Assembly (NCBI GenBank): GCA_037953625.1
Contig: CM075649.1
Span: 103,855,290 to 103,919,289 of the forward strand
From: Crotalaria pallida
Taxonomy: Eukaryota > Streptophyta > Magnoliopsida > Fabales > Fabaceae
Direction: 5' to 3'
Length of the DNA: 64,000 nucleotides
Shown here one piece after another: positions 11,214 through 23,747 of the stretch; position 1 is the first letter of the stretch; each line of letters begins with the position of its first letter. Position numbers and translations under genes: made by a program. A model generated the notes under the pieces. That model was not told the DNA's origin. It ran no database searches and worked only from the letters and a program-made list of their open reading frames with translations.

Positions 11214-13624
11214 TGTAACACCCTAATATAAAATCTTACCCTTAAACCGAAAATTAGGACTTAAAATTTTCTTTTGAAAACAGTTATGATGATGGTCAAA
11301 ATTAATAATTCACTTCATTGCTATTAACGTCAGAGTTTTAGCTGAAGACTTGGCTCATACAAAAGTAAGAAAGTAAAACCATTTAGTTACATAATTTGAT
11401 TATACAAAACAGGAGATACACGATCAGTGTTTTAGCTCGGCCGACTAGCCGAGACCTATCCTAATTATCCGACTCAATGACTTACTCTCCCTGTGAGGGA
11501 GAGTGAACCTGCTCGGCCGGGGACTGCGTCTGCTCGGGCCTAGAAACTAAAAAAAATGGTAAGGAGGTGAGCATTACACAGAACTTAAGTAAGCAGTTTC
11601 TAATATGACATACCGAACTACCAAGCCAAACACAAGTAATCAATTAGCATGTTAACAGATAATCAAACAGATACATATCACATGCATACAACCTCATTTT
11701 GCTCGGTCCATGTTATTGTCCAGTATATTCCTTACCTACCAGTTTTACCTCTACTTATCCGATTGATTCCCTTTGTGCTCTTTTCCTCAATTCATACACT
11801 TGATTCACTCGGTCATTACTTTACCTTCTCGGTGTTCCCTTTTCCTCTCTCGGTCTCATTACTCATTTTTCATCTTTTACATATTTTACAATCTTTTACT
11901 CTTCTCGGCTGCATACACCCAGTGCATGTCTTACACCATTTAGGGTCGGATTCCGGAGTGTCCATAACTGCGAGTACCCAGTACCCGTCTTACAGCTGCA
12001 CATACCCAGTATGCGTCTGACGCGATCAATGCACGGACCCAGTACGCGTCTTCTATGACCAGGAGCACTACCGCCGATTCTTCTATAGAGTTAAGGAGTG
12101 TCCATAACTGCGAGTACCCAGTACCCGTCTTACAGCTGCGCCTCTTGGCGTCTTACGCGATCAATGCACGCACTCAGTACGCGTCTTCTATGACAAGGAG
12201 CACATCCCACCGATTCCGTGCTCGGAACCTCGTGTGAATCATAACTGCGAGTACCCAGTACCCATCTTACAGCTGCGCATACCCAGTATGCGTCTGACGC
12301 GATCAATGCACGCACCCAGTACGCGTCTTCTGTGACCCGATCACACAACCATTTCTCTTTACTTTCTTTTATCCTTTTAACCATCTCTTGGCCTCTCTCG
12401 GCTCATAACCTTAGTCATCCCTTTTCCACTAGTTTCTCTCATTATTTAATTCTTTAACTTATATTTTCTTCCTTTAACATCTAACCGCACATTTCACACC
12501 CACTCTCAATCTCTCATGCTCGGTCACAGACAAGTTTTATTATACACAACATAAGTAATGAATATCACAACTCATAAACATTGATACAACAATACAATAT
12601 GGTTAAAAGCACTTAGCAAGTAAACAAATATTTCAACTTATCTCATGACTACATAACCCTATTTCATTTATTAGTTTTCCTTACTCTTCATCTTTCCCTC
12701 TAATATTATCCTAAGCCTCTTCCCTAATCTAACACCCACTCTTAGCACCCGTTATGCACACACTAGCAACCCAAACCTAAGAAAAGGTAACACTCACTCC
12801 TTACCTCAATCCGTGAGAGATAAGAGTTTGAGAGCTTGAGTGTAGTTTCCTTGTTGTTTGACCTCGTGAGCTTAGAACCCCCTTGAACCGCTTCTCTCCT
12901 TGCTGCTCGCCCAGACACCGAATGCTCCAGGAACGTCCGACACGGGGGAGGAACGGAAAGAAGAAGGGCTTCCATTTGGCGAGTCTTGATGAAGAAGAAG
13001 AAAGAGAGAGATTTTCGTGAGTGAGAAGAGAGTGTAGGTGGAACTGTGGGTGCTAGAACTTCAGAGGAAATGGAGGTTACGAAAGAGAAGGAAAGTGAAA
13101 AGTGTTGTTGCATTGTTTGTGGGTTTTCTTTTATTCTTTTATGAGGATTAATTGTGTGGTTCTCATTGGAGGCTTCTTTGAGAAGCTTAGAATATGTGGA
13201 CAGGGTTTATTGGCTTCTAAGGGAAGCCACCAACAGTGACTTGACAAAGACATAAAGTGATAGATAGGACAGCTGTACGGAAGGCGTGAAAACCAAGGAA
13301 TTGGCAACTCAGCTTGAGCTGCCACGGAGGAAAAGAAGAGGAGGGACTTCGGCTTGACACAGAGACGTAGAAGTAGTCCGAGTCTCCTCTCGGTCTGCAC
13401 AGCGCTATTATTTGCGGTCGGCCTACCCGAGTTGACGCCAGATTTCGCGTTTGTTCTCATTTGGCTCGGCTGGGTTCGGTCCAAGATCTAGCCTTTGCTC
13501 ATCTGGTCGGTCTACACTCCTCGTTCGCTCACGGCAGTATACACACTTTTAAGGCTTAATCCTATTCTCAAACAAATTTATATTTAAATCTATTATATTA
13601 AATATTAAATTTCGGGATGTTATA
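11214..13624 (-). repeat. 3' LTR of the chromovirus (2411 bp)
   Basis: Matches 25311-34872 (minus the nested Copia element). The right end has decayed from TGTTACA to TGTTATA, next to the polypurine tract. ORFs inside (12763-13113, 13131-13484) recur in the other LTR and show no domain, so I treat them as non-coding leader/LTR sequence. Confidence 0.9.
11956..12350. repeat. Tandem repeat and hairpin block inside the 3' LTR
   Basis: Three degenerate units of about 115-140 bp start at 11956, 12095 and 12235 (shared CATAACTGCGAGTACCCAGT). The 5' LTR copy has only one unit (about 33596-33738), so the array grew or shrank after insertion. The units are rich in short hairpins with changing stems, for example GTAC-CCA-GTAC (11974-11984), CATAC-CCA-GTATG (12001-12013) and GCGTC-T-GACGC (12013-12023). 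Confidence 0.8.
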
Positions 13625-13637
13625 TTCCTCTCCCACT
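13625..13637 (-). other. Polypurine tract of the chromovirus
   Basis: The minus strand reads AGTGGGAGAGGAA directly abutting the 3' LTR. This is the plus-strand primer for reverse transcription. Confidence 0.8.
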
Positions 13638-13660
13638 TACAGGAATTTCGTCCTCGAAAT

Positions 13661-15439
13661 TCAGTCAGCATTGAACAGCTGCGGATATGACAGCTTCGTC
13701 TTCTCTTCGAGTTCCCAAGTAGCCTCTTCTACATCATTCCGATTCCAGATAGCTTTGACCAGGGAAATCTCTTTTCCTCGAAGTTGTCTGACCTGCCTGT
13801 CCTCAATTATGACCGGAAGAACCTCGAAGGTCAGATTGTCTTTTAATGGTAACTCATCCACTGCTATCACATGCGAGGGGTCATGAATGTACTTTATAAG
13901 TTGTGAAACGTGGAATACATCATGTAGTTTAGTCAGGTGTGGAGGTAAAGCAATTTTGTAGGCTACTGGTCCGACCTTCTCCAATATCTGATACGGTCCG
14001 ACAAACCGAGGGGTCAACTTTCTTGATTTGATAACTCAGCCAATACCCGTTATAGGGAACACCCGTAGGAACACATGATCTCCCGCATTGAAATCCAAGG
14101 GTTTTCTTCTTTTGTCGGCATAACTCTTCTGTCGGTCCTGAGCTGCTTTCATCTTTCCTTGTATCATTCGAATCTTCTCGGTTGTCTCATGCATAATGTC
14201 GGGACCAATCAATAAGTTTTCTCCTATCTAGAACCAGGACAACGGCGTTCGGCATTTCCGACCATATAACACTTCAAAAGGAGCCATTCCGATGCTTGAG
14301 TGAAAGCTGTTGTTGTAGGTAAATTCGACCAATGGCAGAAGTGCTTCCCAACTTTCCGACTGTTCAAGCGTACATGTCCTAAGCAAGTCCTCCAGGGTCT
14401 GAATGATGCACTCGGATTGTCTGTCGGCCTGAGGATGATAAGCAGCGTTGAACCTCGATTTCGTACCCATGGCTTGCTGCAAACTCTGCCAGAATCGGGA
14501 CAAAAAGCGAGGATCACGGTCCGACACAATGCTGCTCGGAACACCGTGAAGTCTAACAATATCCTTTATGTACAGTTGTGTCAGCTTCTCTAGGTTGTAC
14601 TTCATGCTGATCGGCAGGAAATGGGCACACTTTGTCAGTCGGTCCACCACAACCCAGATGGCTTCACACCCTGATCTTGTTCTCGGTAGACCCGACACAA
14701 AATCCATTGAGATGCTGTCCCACTTCCACTGTGGAATCTCTAAGGGTCTGAGCAATCCTCCCGGTTTCTGGTGCTCGATCTTGGCCTTTTGACACACCAA
14801 ACATCTAGACACATAATCCGCCACGTCAGTCTTCAACTTTGGCCACCAAAACAACCTTTTCAGATCTTGGTACATTTTCGTGGCTCCCGGGTGAAGGCTC
14901 ATCTTCGTTTTATGGGCCTCTTCCATTATATCTCGTCGAACTTCAAAGTCCATGGGGATGCAGACTCGGTCCCGAAACCGTATGAGACCGTCGGGTCCTT
15001 TAGTGAAGTCGGGTTCATCCTTGTCTCCTGCTCTTTCTAGCAATTTCTGGAGTTCTAGGTCGACAGCCTGTCTTTCCTTGATGAAGCCCACAAAGTCGTT
15101 TGTCACCTGCAGCATTTCGAGCATGACACTGCTCACCTTTTTCTGTACTCCGAGGTTGAGATCACTAAACTCCTGCATTAACTGCATCTCTCGAACCATC
15201 ATATTACTCAGATGAAGGCTTTTTCTGCTCAGCGCGTCGGCCACCACGTTGGCCTTTCCAGGATGATAATGCAAGTTGAAGTAGTAGTCTTTTAAGAATT
15301 CCACCCATCTGCGCTGCCTCATATTTAACTCCTTTTGGTCGAATAGATAGCCGAGACTCTTGTGGTTGCTGAACACTTCGAATTTCATGCCATACAGGTA
15401 ATGCCTCCAAATCTTAAGAGCAAACACCACAGCTGCCAA
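13661..15439 (-). pseudogene. Chromovirus RNase H end, integrase and chromodomain
   Basis: Opens with the RNase H core (HDLELAAVVFALKIWRHYLYG). The integrase follows: an HHCC zinc finger ending CLVCQKAK, then the core with Asp in VVVDRLTKCAHF, Asp in IVSDRDPRF and Glu in DRQSECIIQTLED, where family members usually have TDGQSER. After stops at 14228-14230 and 14036-14038 (same frame), the C-terminus has TPRFVGPYQI (GPY/F) and a chromodomain (about 13661-13850: VEEATWELEEKTKLSYPQLF). Chromodomains in this family are thought to steer integration to heterochromatin. Confidence 0.9.
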
Positions 15440-15463
15440 TTCGAGGTCATGAGTGGGGTAATT

Positions 15464-16667
15464 CTATTCGTGTTGCCGAAGCTGTCTAGAGGCATAGGCC
15501 ACCACTTTTCCTTGTTGCATTAATACACAGCCGAGACCCTGCTTCGAGGCATCACAGAACACGTCAAACGCTTTGGTCGGCTCTGGCAAAATCAACACTG
15601 GTGAACTCGTCAACCTCTTCTTCAGCTCTTGGAAGCTCTGTTCGCACTCCTCGGTCCACTGATAAGGCGTATCCTTTCTGGTCAGCGACGTCAACGGAAG
15701 GGCAAGCTTAGAGAACCCTTCAATGAATCTTCTATAGTATCCTGCAAGATCGAGAAAGCTCCTGATCTCGGTTATCGAGTTGGGTCTCTCCCACTTGAGC
15801 ACAGCTTCCACCTTAGAGGGATCAACCGCAACACCGTGCTCGGATATTACATGACCGAGGAAGTGAACCTCTTTGAGCCAAAAACTGCATTTAGAAAGCT
15901 TGGCGTAGAGTTCTTTGTCCTTCAAAACCTGCAATACCGTTCTCAAATGCTTCTCGTGTTCGCTCGGACTTCTGGAGTAGATGAGGATATCGTCGATGAA
16001 GACTATCACAAACGAATCTAAGTAGGGTCGGAAGATCATATTCATGTAGTCCATAAAGATGGCAGGGGCGTTGGTAAGTCCGAAGGGCATAACCACATAC
16101 TCAATGTGCCCGTATCTTGTCCCGAAAGCTGCCTTTGGAACATCTTCCTCTCGGATACGATCTGGTGGTATCCTGATTGGAGGTCTATCTTTGAAAACAC
16201 CGACGCTCCCTTAAGCTGATCTAACAAGTCGTCAATCCGATGGAGGGGATATTTATTCTTCACCGTTACTGCGTTGAGCTTCCTATAATCAGTGCACATT
16301 CTGAGGCTACCATCTTTCTTTTTAACAAACAAAATTGGAGCTCCCCAAGGCAACACGCTCGGTCTGATTAGCTTTTTGGCCAAAAGTTCCTCCAGTTGCT
16401 TCTTGAGCTCTTCTAACTCGGGAGGCGTCATTCGGTACGGAGCAATTGAAATTGGGCCGGTTCCCGGAATAAGGTCTATACTGAACTCTACTTCTCTTCT
16501 CGGTGGTAAGCTAGGCATTTCGTCCGAGAAGACCTCTGGGAACTCTCCAACTACAGGAATTTGGTCTATAGTCGATTCCTTTGTCGCCTCTAACATTGCA
16601 ACAGAAGAGTCACTAAAGATCACGGTCTTCTTACGGAAATCGAGCAGAACATGGTGTTGAGACATCC
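15464..16667 (-). pseudogene. Chromovirus reverse transcriptase and RNase H start
   Basis: RT motifs in order: PYRMTPPELEELKKQL, CTDYRKLNAVTVKNKYPLH, FSKIDLQSGYHQI, then a frameshift near 16100-16150, then VMPFGLTNAPAIFMDYMN, FVIVFIDDILIYSRS (catalytic FIDD) and the RNase H start (FDVFCDASKQGLGCVLMQ). A stop at 15464-15466 separates it from the rest in the same frame. The 5' junction is the right side of a nested solo LTR; the gag-protease part resumes at 23748. Without that insertion, protease and RT would be one continuous frame. Confidence 0.92.
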
Positions 16668-19600
16668 TGTAACACCCCAATTTGGATCAAGAATTTTCAC
16701 TAAAAATTTGCGCCATTTTTTTTTTTTTAACATTACCAAAATCAATTCAGTTTAATTCTTTTACCAAAAGATTTTCATAAATACAATTTGATTCATTTGG
16801 TTTACAAAAATGCTTTAGTACTTGCATCATAAAATTCTATTTCCAAAAAGAGATGTTATCATCCAACACATTTCCAAAAACTCATTTTCTAAATGTCATA
16901 TTTAGTCGATGGTTAACTTGCGGAAAAAATAGTTTAATTACTTTATGAACATAATATATAACAAAAGAAACTTCTTTTATTTCATTTCAATTAATCATTT
17001 ATTACAATAGGGGTTACATTCGGGATAGAGTAATCATGTCCTACCCATCTAGAGATGGAATACAAAAACAAAGACTATACTAACTTAGTCTACTAATCTT
17101 CATTGCTATCCTTCATCACAAGTATCTGAAAGATTCCTCGGCTGCCGCTTCTACGTCCTCCTCATAATGATGCTCCATTCCACGATCATTCTCCAACTTA
17201 AGAAACCATCCCTTGAAATGCTATATGATCTGACATCTGTGAACATTGTCCCCAATGTCCACAGGGAAAGGAAAGAAGAGAGAGAGTCAACGATCCGGAC
17301 GAATGGTCGTCGACGGCATGGACTTACTCTAAGGAATCACATTAAGACACAAATATATGCAATAACTATAACATTTCCTCATTCACAGCTCATAATTACC
17401 ACTTTATTCTTATAACTTATTATATCTTCCTCTTTCTTCGCATTAATATATTTTCTTAAAGTTTCATACTCATAGTCTTTTCACTTGGTCTTTCCATAAT
17501 ACAACCGTCAATGATTTAGGGAGGGAAATCATTGAGGTAAGGGAACAGTCAGCACACACGATACATCTCCTCTTCATCATCCAACCACAACCTAAGTCGG
17601 AAAGCAGATGGGATGCACAGGAATCCTAATCATGCTGACCTCGAAGCCAAAGGGTACGTACCAGCTGAAACCACGCAAGTTGGCCAGCAAACAAAAATCA
17701 AATATCAATTCATAAGTTCATCAAAAATAATCGATGGCTTCTAGTCCCATTCAGATTCCCTCTACACCATCTAAGATTTGCTCAAGGGGGCGACAGCTCT
17801 ATCCCTAGTTGTACATGTAGCCCTCGCTACGATCAACGACCAGCAGGTGCCCTTGATCACTGTAGCATCGTTCCACCTAGGGAAGCGCTCTTAGGCTTCT
17901 TGACGAATCACCATCATTGCCCTCCCCTATCGCAATCACCACTTGGCGGAATGCACGACCTCCAAGTATCCGGTATCTTTCCTCTCCACTACTTCGCTCT
18001 CAACGTAGTTAGAAAGGATTGGGTCCTAAAGTCTTTTAAATCTTTTTAAAGTCTTTTAGAAATCTTTTCTTAATCCTAAGTTTGGTCGACCCATTCTAAG
18101 CCGCACTTCTAACGGGTCTCGACCTCTAAGGGACCATAGCAAACACCTCCCTAAAGTACAGTGGATTCCACAAGACATGAACCACGGCAAAGTCATTCAC
18201 GTGGCCAATCGCTTAAGGGGATATAATAAAGTCATTGTGCCGTTCGCACCATCACTGTACACTAACAACGATCTTCAAATTTCACAAGATTCAAATAATC
18301 ATTTTTCATAATTTATTTTCACAATCATACTTCCAGATATTTCAAGTCCTTTTCATAGGAACAACAATTCAATATACATCGAGTACACTTCCATAGGATA
18401 AATCCTTATCCCAAAATAATCCCAACATATTTGTTATCTCATCACTTATCATTTTATCATCTCCAAAATCATTACAGCAATATCCAATATACAACTTCAG
18501 AATATACAACATGGTATAACAATTATTAACAGACATAATATTGAGGAATCGTATTTTTCGTAAGGACGGCAGAACACACACACATTTGCCGTCTTACTAC
18601 TCCACCTATAGATTCCTAGTTCCGACCTTTAAGATGATACGGAACGTCCTAATGCTACCTCAGTGCCATTATGTCTTAGGAAGGTTGCTCTCTTACCTGA
18701 GATCCATGCTTACTCTGTTTTCAACCTTTGCGTTCACAGCTCCAGCAGCTCGTTCACTTTTAATTCCTTTTATTTCTTAAATGATGAACGACATACAATC
18801 AATATCACGCAAGTATCTTATACTATCTATTCGCTAATGTAAGGACTAAACCCAAAGTACCCAAGTACCTTAAAACAGAAATTCTTTTTTAAAACATAAG
18901 TCCTTTTTGAGGCATTAGGTAATTTAAAATAAATCCTTTATTTTTGGAAAACATACTTTTACCACTTTCTTAAATAACCTTTGAAATCAAAAGACTTTGT
19001 ATTAGAATATACAACACTTGAAAAGTAAATCATTCCTTCTCCAAAATCAAGGCCTCTTAAACATTACTAAATAAAATCTTTAAAACCAATCATCAAGTCA
19101 AAATCACTTTTCAAAGACATACAGCCATTATCAGCCACAGATTTATACAAATAAAACAACACTTTATTTAAACAAATAACATCAAATCATATTTTCACAG
19201 AATCACTTTTATAATTTCTTTTATACTCGATACACTTATATTAAGGGTCCTATACAAATCCTCATACTAATTCATTCCAAAACAATTTTTATAGTTGATG
19301 CAACAAATCTAGAATTTTGAACAGCAGACCCTACAAGTCTTGAAAATCACTTTTTCCACCACTGGTTATCGGAAAGACATGCCACTTTTTCCTACAATTT
19401 CTTTACAGTTCTAGTATAAAAATATGATTAAATATACCTTAAACAAAATAATTTTGCTTGTTGGACAGTCACCAAAATGTAGTTGCATCAATTCTAAAAA
19501 TTGTTATAAACATGTTCTATCATTCATTTATAACCATATATAATTCTAAGATCTATACATATAATACAAAAAAAATTAGAACTTAATCAACTAAATCATT

Positions 19601-22065
19601 AGAGACTATTCATACTTTCATTAACTCATAATTCAATTCCAAATTCTTATATAACAACTACCATTCAAATAGTAACATAAGCTGCTTAAACAAATAACTT
19701 AAACTCAATGAAATCTTTTAATCATTTGAACAGCCAGAAATCAATACAAACACTTAACACATCAACAATCATTCTAAAATATAAACTCATTCACTTATCA
19801 AGTCAAAACAAGTTCTAAAGTTGATGCAACTCAAATTAAGATTCTGGACAGTAGCACAAAATAAAGTTGCATCTCTTCACAGTTACCCAAAATTCATTCT
19901 TTTCAATTTCCTACTAAAAGATTCACATCAAAGTTCTAAAAATGAAATTAAGCTTAAAAAGTAATATTTTCCACACTTATTCATTTATGAGCAGCACTTA
20001 AATTATTTCAATTCACCTAAAATCTTCTAGACATACTACTAATGTCAATATAAAACAAATCTGGACAGCCACTCAAACAATTGCACTTACTCACAATATT
20101 CATCAAATTAAAGTTCTAACATCTATTTTCAAAGAGCTAAAAACTATAACTCAAAAGTACTTATAACTTACAAAAATAGTTACATATAGATTATTTAGAG
20201 AAGTATCGTATCAATTAGGCAACAGTATTCACAGCATGCACTTATTTATCTAATGAAATACTATAACTTGCCTAAAACTCTTAATATTATATTTTTATAT
20301 CAAAACACAATCCACTTCTTATTTACTAATTTCAAACAATATGATAACCATACTCAAACATACACACATACATTAAAATCATTTTTATAATTACTTAAAT
20401 CAATTTATTAAATTTGAACAGTATATAATACAAACTCAAAAATCACTTTTACAAGACATTTCACAATTATCATACAAGCATCAGTAAGACAACAGTTTGG
20501 TAAACAACTAGAACATTAAGGCATACATTTACAAAGTCACTTTTATATTTCCTTTTTAACTCTATATATAAAAAGTCTTAGCATAAAATTCACATATTGA
20601 TTTAATCCAAAACAATTTCTATCATTGATGCAACTAATTTAGATTTTTGGACAGCATGCATACTTAAACTTAAAAATTCAATTTCTCTTAAACAGAAAAT
20701 CGAAAACACATGCCGTTTCTTTCTAAATTCTTATTACAACTTCTACTATAATAAAATGACAAAATTAGACAAAATAAAATAATTGCATCTGCTGTACAGC
20801 CACCGAAAAGTTGCATCACTTAAACCAGTTCAAGAAAACAATCCAAACAATCATACACAATTATACACAATTCCTACTTATGCTAAAAACTTTAAAGCAC
20901 TAATATTTCAAATAAAATATTACTTTTTTTATTATTTATAATTTATAATTTCTGGACAGCAACTTAATATTTTCTCTAAAATCAAATTAATCCATCAAAA
21001 ACACTCATTTCTATTTGTTTCTACATTACATTTGCACATACAAATAAAGTATCACTAACACCTTTAAAAATAATCATTTGGGATCTTAACAAATTAATTT
21101 TCCAGAATAAAAACTAACTTTCCAGAATCAAAACTAAATTTTTAGAAATAAACCTTTTTCATCACACATGTAATTCATTCCATAGACAAACTAAAGCAAT
21201 TATCAAATCAATTAGAAAAGTGCAATTCACTTTATTTCTTCCTCTAAATTTCGACCAGCATAGAAAAATATCAGAAAAATATTTTTAATTCCTAAAGCAT
21301 CTGTATATTAAAAATAAGAGTTTTAATCATTAATAAAATATAAAATAGATCTCTTTTAGAAAAATAATCACTTTTTCCAACAAATAACTTTTACCAACAT
21401 ATCAACCACATACTCATACAATTAATCAAAAATACATGTTCTTATAGGTTTATAACAACTACCATTTGTTCCTATTTCTTTTAAACGATGAACTATAATT
21501 TAACTACACATCAAACAACAAACAAATTACAAAAATTACTTTAAAATAAGGATTATAGGCCTCACGGCCTACTTATATTTATTATATTTCCAGAATTTTC
21601 ATTTTTGTTTATTATCCTGATTCATTGTTCTTATTAAACTTAAATCCAAACAAAAGAAAATCAATTACAATCAAACAATAACAATTACATAAAAATTTCA
21701 TAAAATATAATTCCATACACTCTAAGAACATCAAAAATTTCCAGAATATATTTTATTTCTAAAAATCATTTTTAGTTCCTTTAAATCATTTTCATTTCAT
21801 TTCTACTTTAAGAAAAAATACTTATTTGTTTTCATTCTTTTTAGGAACTTAATTATAACTCAAATACACATGAAATAACAACAATTATCATACAAATTAT
21901 ATGTATATATATACGGTCCAGAAAAGAAGAAGAAAAGAAAAGCAAAAATAAAAATCCATTTTAATCTTTTTATCCATTTCTATTCTCTTTTATTATATTA
22001 GACAACAACACAATACACATATTAAAATACACAAATCAATCCTCAAATTAATATATGTCACGGTT

Positions 22066-22068
<3 letters not shown>

Positions 22069-22096
<28 letters not shown>
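22069..22096. repeat. (TA)n microsatellite in the solo LTR
   Basis: Simple AT dinucleotide run. A second run lies at 23590-23655. Confidence 0.9.
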
Positions 22097-22102
<6 letters not shown>

Positions 22103-22680
22103 TTATTATTTTTCCATTGCTATTTACTCATTTTTTTTTTCATTCCTTAAAACAAAGAACAAAACAATTAAAAGACAAAGGATAAAAACTTGTTCAATTA
22201 TACAAAATCCTCTATAATTCATATAGTATAAGAACTAAAATAAACCCAGAAATTAAATTATTCAAACTCATCAAAAACTTTTAGCCATCTTAAGAATTTA
22301 AGAAAAGGGGAGATAAATCCCTTTAAACACTCTTTTTGTGTCCCTTTTCTTATTCTTAATTCATATGACTTAAGAACAATTTCATAGATTCAATAACAAC
22401 TTTAAAATGAAAATAAAAATTTAGAATTTAACTATAGAAGAAATTGAGAAGGTTTCAACAAAAATATAAACAAAACAACTTAAAAATAGCTTAATTAAAT
22501 AAGTGATTTTGGGTTACCTCTACTCCTTAAGCTTTTTAGAAAACTTCAAGCAACCAAGCAAATCCTCCCTCCTTCCTATAGCTTGCTCGACCCCCTCTCT
22601 CTTTCTCTCTTAGAATTTTTATTTTTTTCTCATGTGAAACTATCAAGTGTTTGTGTGTGAAAAATGTGGAACTAAGGCTA

Positions 22681-22690
22681 TCTATTTATA
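22681..22690 (-). promoter_or_regulatory. TATA box of the 7.1-kb LTR
   Basis: TATAAATAGA on the minus strand, 1.06 kb from the LTR start. It is followed about 50-110 nt downstream by a GA-rich leader (GAGAGAAAGAGAGAGGGGG), as in plant 5' UTRs. This would make R-U5 about 6 kb. Confidence 0.5.
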
Positions 22691-23747
22691 GGTGTTTGGA
22701 GGTGCATTTCCCTTCATTTTCAGACCTAAATTTCGTGCCCCCTTCATCAAGTTCCATTCAAAAATTTTCAAACACTACTTGGAACATGAACTAGCATTAA
22801 ATGTGATTTTGTTGATTCCTAAAGCATTTTAATTCATGGATTATTCTCACAAACTTCAGAACTATTCTTCCCCTCTTTCTACTAATTTTGCATATTATTA
22901 AAAATAGGAGAGAAAATTTCTCATTGGTTCATTGTGGAGGTGCCTACATAATTATCCACTCATATAACTATTAGAATTTGATTTTCTACCTACTGTACAA
23001 AATTTTTCGTAAACATTAAAATAAAAATTTTATTTTTACATATTAACATTCTACATTTTCATACGATCATTTTCATATAAATTTTGTAATTTTTGGACTT
23101 ACGGTTTGAAAGTTATGAATTTTTGAAGTCCTAAGGTCATTTCTTCAAAAATACACTTCCTAAACTTTTCAAATATTTTAAAATAAGAAAAATACGAAAA
23201 TAAATTTTATTTAAATGATAATACATTATAAAACTTCAGAAATGCATTTTTATTTTCAAAGTAAAATATACTTTAGTCAAAAGGCTATTTAATGCATTAA
23301 AACCATACATTGGTTCTTAAAACTCAAAAATTCGTTTACTATTGCAGCAGTGATAAAATTTCGAAAACTCAAAAATAAAAATCAAAGCTTTACATTTTCA
23401 TAATCTAGATTTCGATATGATCGTTTTGACATATCATTTGTAATTTTTCGACGTACGGTTGAAAAGATATGAATTTCTAAAGATAGGATACTCTAATCCA
23501 TCAAAAGACAATTCATTTTCTAAAAATCATTTAAATCAAATACTTTACCTTAAAATATTTCATTTAAATAGGCTAGGGAAAACATTGGTATATATATAAT
23601 ATATACATATATGTCACGTATATATATATATATATATATTCATATATATATATATTTTTAATTAAATCCAGGTATCAAAATCAAGCATAATTTCCTAATT
23701 TCAATTATAAAATCACAAATAAATTGGGTAAAATTGTGGGTCTCACA

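Larger units (their letters stand above)
16668..23747 (-). mobile_element. Solo LTR (7080 bp) nested in the chromovirus
   Basis: Ends TGTAACACCCC (16668) and GGTCTCACA (23747), partly complementary. A perfect 5-bp target duplication CATCC flanks it (16663-16667 and 23748-23752), and the chromovirus frame is continuous across the two sides. No gag or pol lies inside and I found no second LTR copy, so solo LTR is the simplest reading; a non-coding LARD-type element is the alternative. The interior is very AT-rich, with dispersed motifs such as GATGCAAC and TTCTGGACAGC (about 19290, 19815, 20060, 20620, 20800) and a degenerate duplication (23030-23160 against 23390-23490). ORFs here (17167-17415, 18369-18780) show no domain. 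Confidence 0.75.

Noticed and set aside
12763..13484. Minus-strand ORFs of 116-117 codons in the chromovirus LTR, with partners at 34011-34750
   Set aside because: LTR/leader sequence present in both copies, no recognised domain. Treated as non-coding.
13617..16660. Plus-strand ORFs opposite the chromovirus pol (for example 14300-14593, 15629-16021, 16292-16660)
   Set aside because: Shadows of the pol frame.
16668..18840. Possible LTR end at 18839 (TGTAAGGACTAAACCC) that would split the 7.1-kb solo LTR
   Set aside because: No matching partner end and no target duplication found; kept as one unit.
23590..23655. TA-rich tract as a replication or matrix element
   Set aside because: Plain dinucleotide repeat, nothing specific to support it.
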